From: Chromatiales bacterium | Lineage (GTDB): Bacteria > Pseudomonadota > Gammaproteobacteria > Steroidobacterales > GCA-2729495 | Direction: 5' to 3' | Length of the DNA: 6,599 nucleotides | Assembly (NCBI GenBank): GCA_030614035.1 | Contig: JAUWKW010000082.1 | Location: 1-6,599, forward strand | Shown: piece by piece, positions 5,096-6,599 of the stretch | How the letters are laid out: the number at the start of each line of letters is the position of its first letter | How positions within the stretch are numbered: position 1 is the stretch's first letter | Position numbers and translations under genes: made by a program | The notes under the pieces: model-generated | The model's input: only the letters and a program-made list of their open reading frames with translations | Told to the model about the DNA's origin: nothing | Databases searched by the model: none

Positions 5096-6484
5096 ATGAT
5101 GAACTGGCTCAAGACTTGGTGGACTTACGATCCGGAGACTGAAAAGGCGAGTGCGGACAATCCCGTTACCCCGTTAAGCGACTCTCAACGCCGCGGTACC
5201 GGTCCGCTGCTGACATTGGCATTTGGCTGGGGATTTCTAGTTACAGGATTGATAACCGGCGGGATCCTGGGCAGCGGACTGGTGTTTTGGCCCGATGTCG
5301 TCGTCGCTTCGTTTGCTGGCAATTTTGCGAATTTTGTCATTGGTGCCGTCGTTGGTTACATCGGCTTCCGAACGGCATGTAACAGCGGTTTGCTCTACAA
5401 ACTCGTCTACGGGCGCATTGGTTCGTATATACCCGTGCTGATCATTGCGCTGTTGCTGATCGGCTGGCAAGGCATCGTCGTCGGTGCATTCGGTACTGCG
5501 TGGGCAGGTTTTCCGGATAGCCCAGATTACAATCCCGTGGTTTTTTATTCCGTCGCAATATTCGGCGGCATCCTGTTTACCTGGACGACCTACTTCGGCG
5601 TCAAGGGCCTGGAATACGTAAGTATCCCTGCCGTAGCGGTTCTCGTCATAGTCGGTCTGTATGCCGGATGGCTGAATGTTGACAAGGCCGGAGGTTGGTC
5701 TGGATTTCTGAACATGTCGGCGTTGGTTGTTGCTGACAACGAGAATCCGCTGACAATGCTTCGGGCTGTCAATGCTGTCATTGGTTCGTGGATCGTAGGT
5801 GCGATCGTCATGGCCGAGTACACGCGCTTCGCTCGCAAAGCCTGGGTGGCGATCGCAATACCATTTATTGTGCTGATCATCGCGCAATGGTTTTTGCAGG
5901 TCGTTGGTGCCCTCGGCGGCGTCGTGTCCGGGACGTTCGATTTCACCACCTATCTGAGAGCGGAAGGCGCGTTCATCATGTATACCGGGATCGTAGGCAT
6001 GAGCCTGGCCCTTTGGACGACTGGTGACGCGAATCTGTACCTGCCTGTGATTCAGACCTCGAGCGTTTTCAAACGACCGCAACATGCGATGACCGTCATT
6101 TGTGGTGTCCTTGGGACGATCGTCGGCCTGAATATTTACCAGTACTTTTTCACCTGGATCGAGCTATTGGCCAGTATCGTTCCGCCGTTAATCGGGCCGG
6201 TCATCGTGCATTACTACATTGTCCTGCGGCGTCGATTCAATGCCGGCATGCTCGACGACTTACCGGTCTGGAACCCGGCCGCGATAATCGCTTATGTTGT
6301 CGGTGCGGGGGCGGCGGTAATGAACATGAACAACATCGTTTTCAGCGCCGATGCAACGGTGCCGGCGCTACTCGGGTTAATCGTGTCGATGGTTACTTAC
6401 CTGGCCGTTTATTATTTCGCCGTCGCTGCCGGCCTGCACCCGGATCAGGCACAGCATCCCTCAATCGAGGCGCCTGGCAACTAA
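5096..6484 (+). CDS. NCS1-family permease, CodB-like (cytosine/purine-type transporter, 462 aa)
   Basis: Inner-membrane secondary transporter of the nucleobase:cation symporter-1 family, which imports cytosine, purines, uracil, allantoin, hydantoins or thiamine with H+ or Na+. About 12 hydrophobic segments are seen, roughly at 37-62, 68-90, 111-137, 147-168, 173-193, 224-240, 248-273, 293-312, 331-350, 352-376, 393-412 and 420-446, as expected of the LeuT-like fold. Family landmarks are TGGILGSGL in helix 1 (54-62), GWQG in helix 3 (123-126, CodB has GWFG), EYTRFAR after helix 6 (241-247, compare the CodB D-F-V-R-F motif), ALWTTGDANLY (305-315) matching the CodB WTTNDNALY region, and IVPPLIGPVIVHYY in helix 10 (361-374). 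Length and start are normal. The overall pattern is nearest CodB among those I know, but the substrate cannot be assigned. No deaminase or other nucleobase-degrading gene is in the window. Confidence 0.92.
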   Translation: MMNWLKTWWTYDPETEKASADNPVTPLSDSQRRGTGPLLTLAFGWGFLVTGLITGGILGSGLVFWPDVVVASFAGNFANFVIGAVVGYIGFRTACNSGLLYKLVYGRIGSYIPVLIIALLLIGWQGIVVGAFGTAWAGFPDSPDYNPVVFYSVAIFGGILFTWTTYFGVKGLEYVSIPAVAVLVIVGLYAGWLNVDKAGGWSGFLNMSALVVADNENPLTMLRAVNAVIGSWIVGAIVMAEYTRFARKAWVAIAIPFIVLIIAQWFLQVVGALGGVVSGTFDFTTYLRAEGAFIMYTGIVGMSLALWTTGDANLYLPVIQTSSVFKRPQHAMTVICGVLGTIVGLNIYQYFFTWIELLASIVPPLIGPVIVHYYIVLRRRFNAGMLDDLPVWNPAAIIAYVVGAGAAVMNMNNIVFSADATVPALLGLIVSMVTYLAVYYFAVAAGLHPDQAQHPSIEAPGN

Positions 6485-6599
6485 ATGAGTGTTTGCAGTC
6501 TGAAGTGAAACGCCGGGCCAGCCCGAGGCGGCTCAGTAAGCCATAGCGCTTTGGACGGCTGAGAAACCAGATTTCGCGCCGCGCCGAGTGTCCGCTTTC
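6485..6599. other. Noncoding tail after the permease gene
   Basis: 115 bases to the window edge with no convincing gene. A weak imperfect inverted repeat around 6532-6563 (CTCAG and CTGAG) lacks a T tract, so no terminator is called for the permease gene. The last 11 bases look like the start of a dispersed repeat, listed separately. Confidence 0.5.
6589..6599. repeat. Possible second copy of the 390-430 repeat, cut by the window edge
   Basis: TGTCCGCTTTC matches the reverse complement of 413-423 at 10 of 11 positions. The single difference falls at the same base where the two arms of the first copy disagree with each other. It too is intergenic. Only half a unit is present, so an 11-base match could still be coincidence. 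Confidence 0.4.

Noticed and set aside
5237..6085. 282-codon open frame on the - strand
   Set aside because: It lies antisense inside the permease gene, has no hydrophobic or family pattern and no ribosome binding site. It is a by-product of codon bias on the other strand.
6529..6565. Terminator for the permease gene
   Set aside because: Only a 5-bp interrupted stem with no T tract; not enough to call.
1..6599. CRISPR array, toxin-antitoxin pair, phage or insertion-sequence genes
   Set aside because: No regularly spaced repeats, no small overlapping toxin-antitoxin-like genes (the 91-aa protein is a membrane hairpin paired with a metabolic enzyme), and no transposase or integrase motifs on either strand.

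Overview
The window looks like a piece of a proteobacterial chromosome, most likely gammaproteobacterial, with fairly high G+C. This is inferred from the close-to-canonical ETF subunits, the CspA-type cold-shock protein, a DUF6491-like lipoprotein and strong GGAGG-type ribosome binding sites. The lineage cannot be fixed more tightly by reading alone. No tRNA, rRNA, CRISPR array, integrase or transposase gene is visible.

Layout. (1) 80-283 (+): a 67-residue cold-shock protein with its own leader and a clear intrinsic terminator at about 326-354. (2) 284-528: a convergent gap that holds the terminator, a GC-rich stem-loop (367-383) and a repeat-like palindrome framed by 7-bp direct repeats (390-430). 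(3) 529-2265 (-): etfB then etfA, the two subunits of electron transfer flavoprotein, arranged as an operon read right to left. (4) 2266-2574: a 309-base divergent control region with a perfect 9+9 inverted repeat (2416-2443) and a compact hairpin (2356-2375). (5) 2575-6484 (+): five genes on one strand. These are a 91-residue two-helix membrane protein, a 3-mercaptopyruvate sulfurtransferase overlapping it by 4 bases, a DUF6491-like lipoprotein, an unrecognised 245-residue soluble protein, and a 12-helix NCS1/CodB-like nucleobase permease. (6) 6485-6599: a noncoding tail that ends in what looks like the first 11 bases of a second copy of the 390-430 repeat.

How the genes fit together. EtfAB takes electrons from acyl-CoA and related dehydrogenases and passes them to ETF:quinone oxidoreductase, so the left half serves beta-oxidation and amino-acid catabolism. 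The dehydrogenases and the quinone oxidoreductase are not in view. The two-helix protein and the sulfurtransferase are translationally coupled and probably act together or are at least co-expressed. The lipoprotein, the 245-residue protein and the permease follow at short spacing, but nothing in the sequence ties them to one pathway. I see no convincing evidence of a wholly new defence or mobile system. The most interesting leads are the dispersed-repeat candidate, the divergent-region operator candidate, and the membrane-protein/sulfurtransferase pair.
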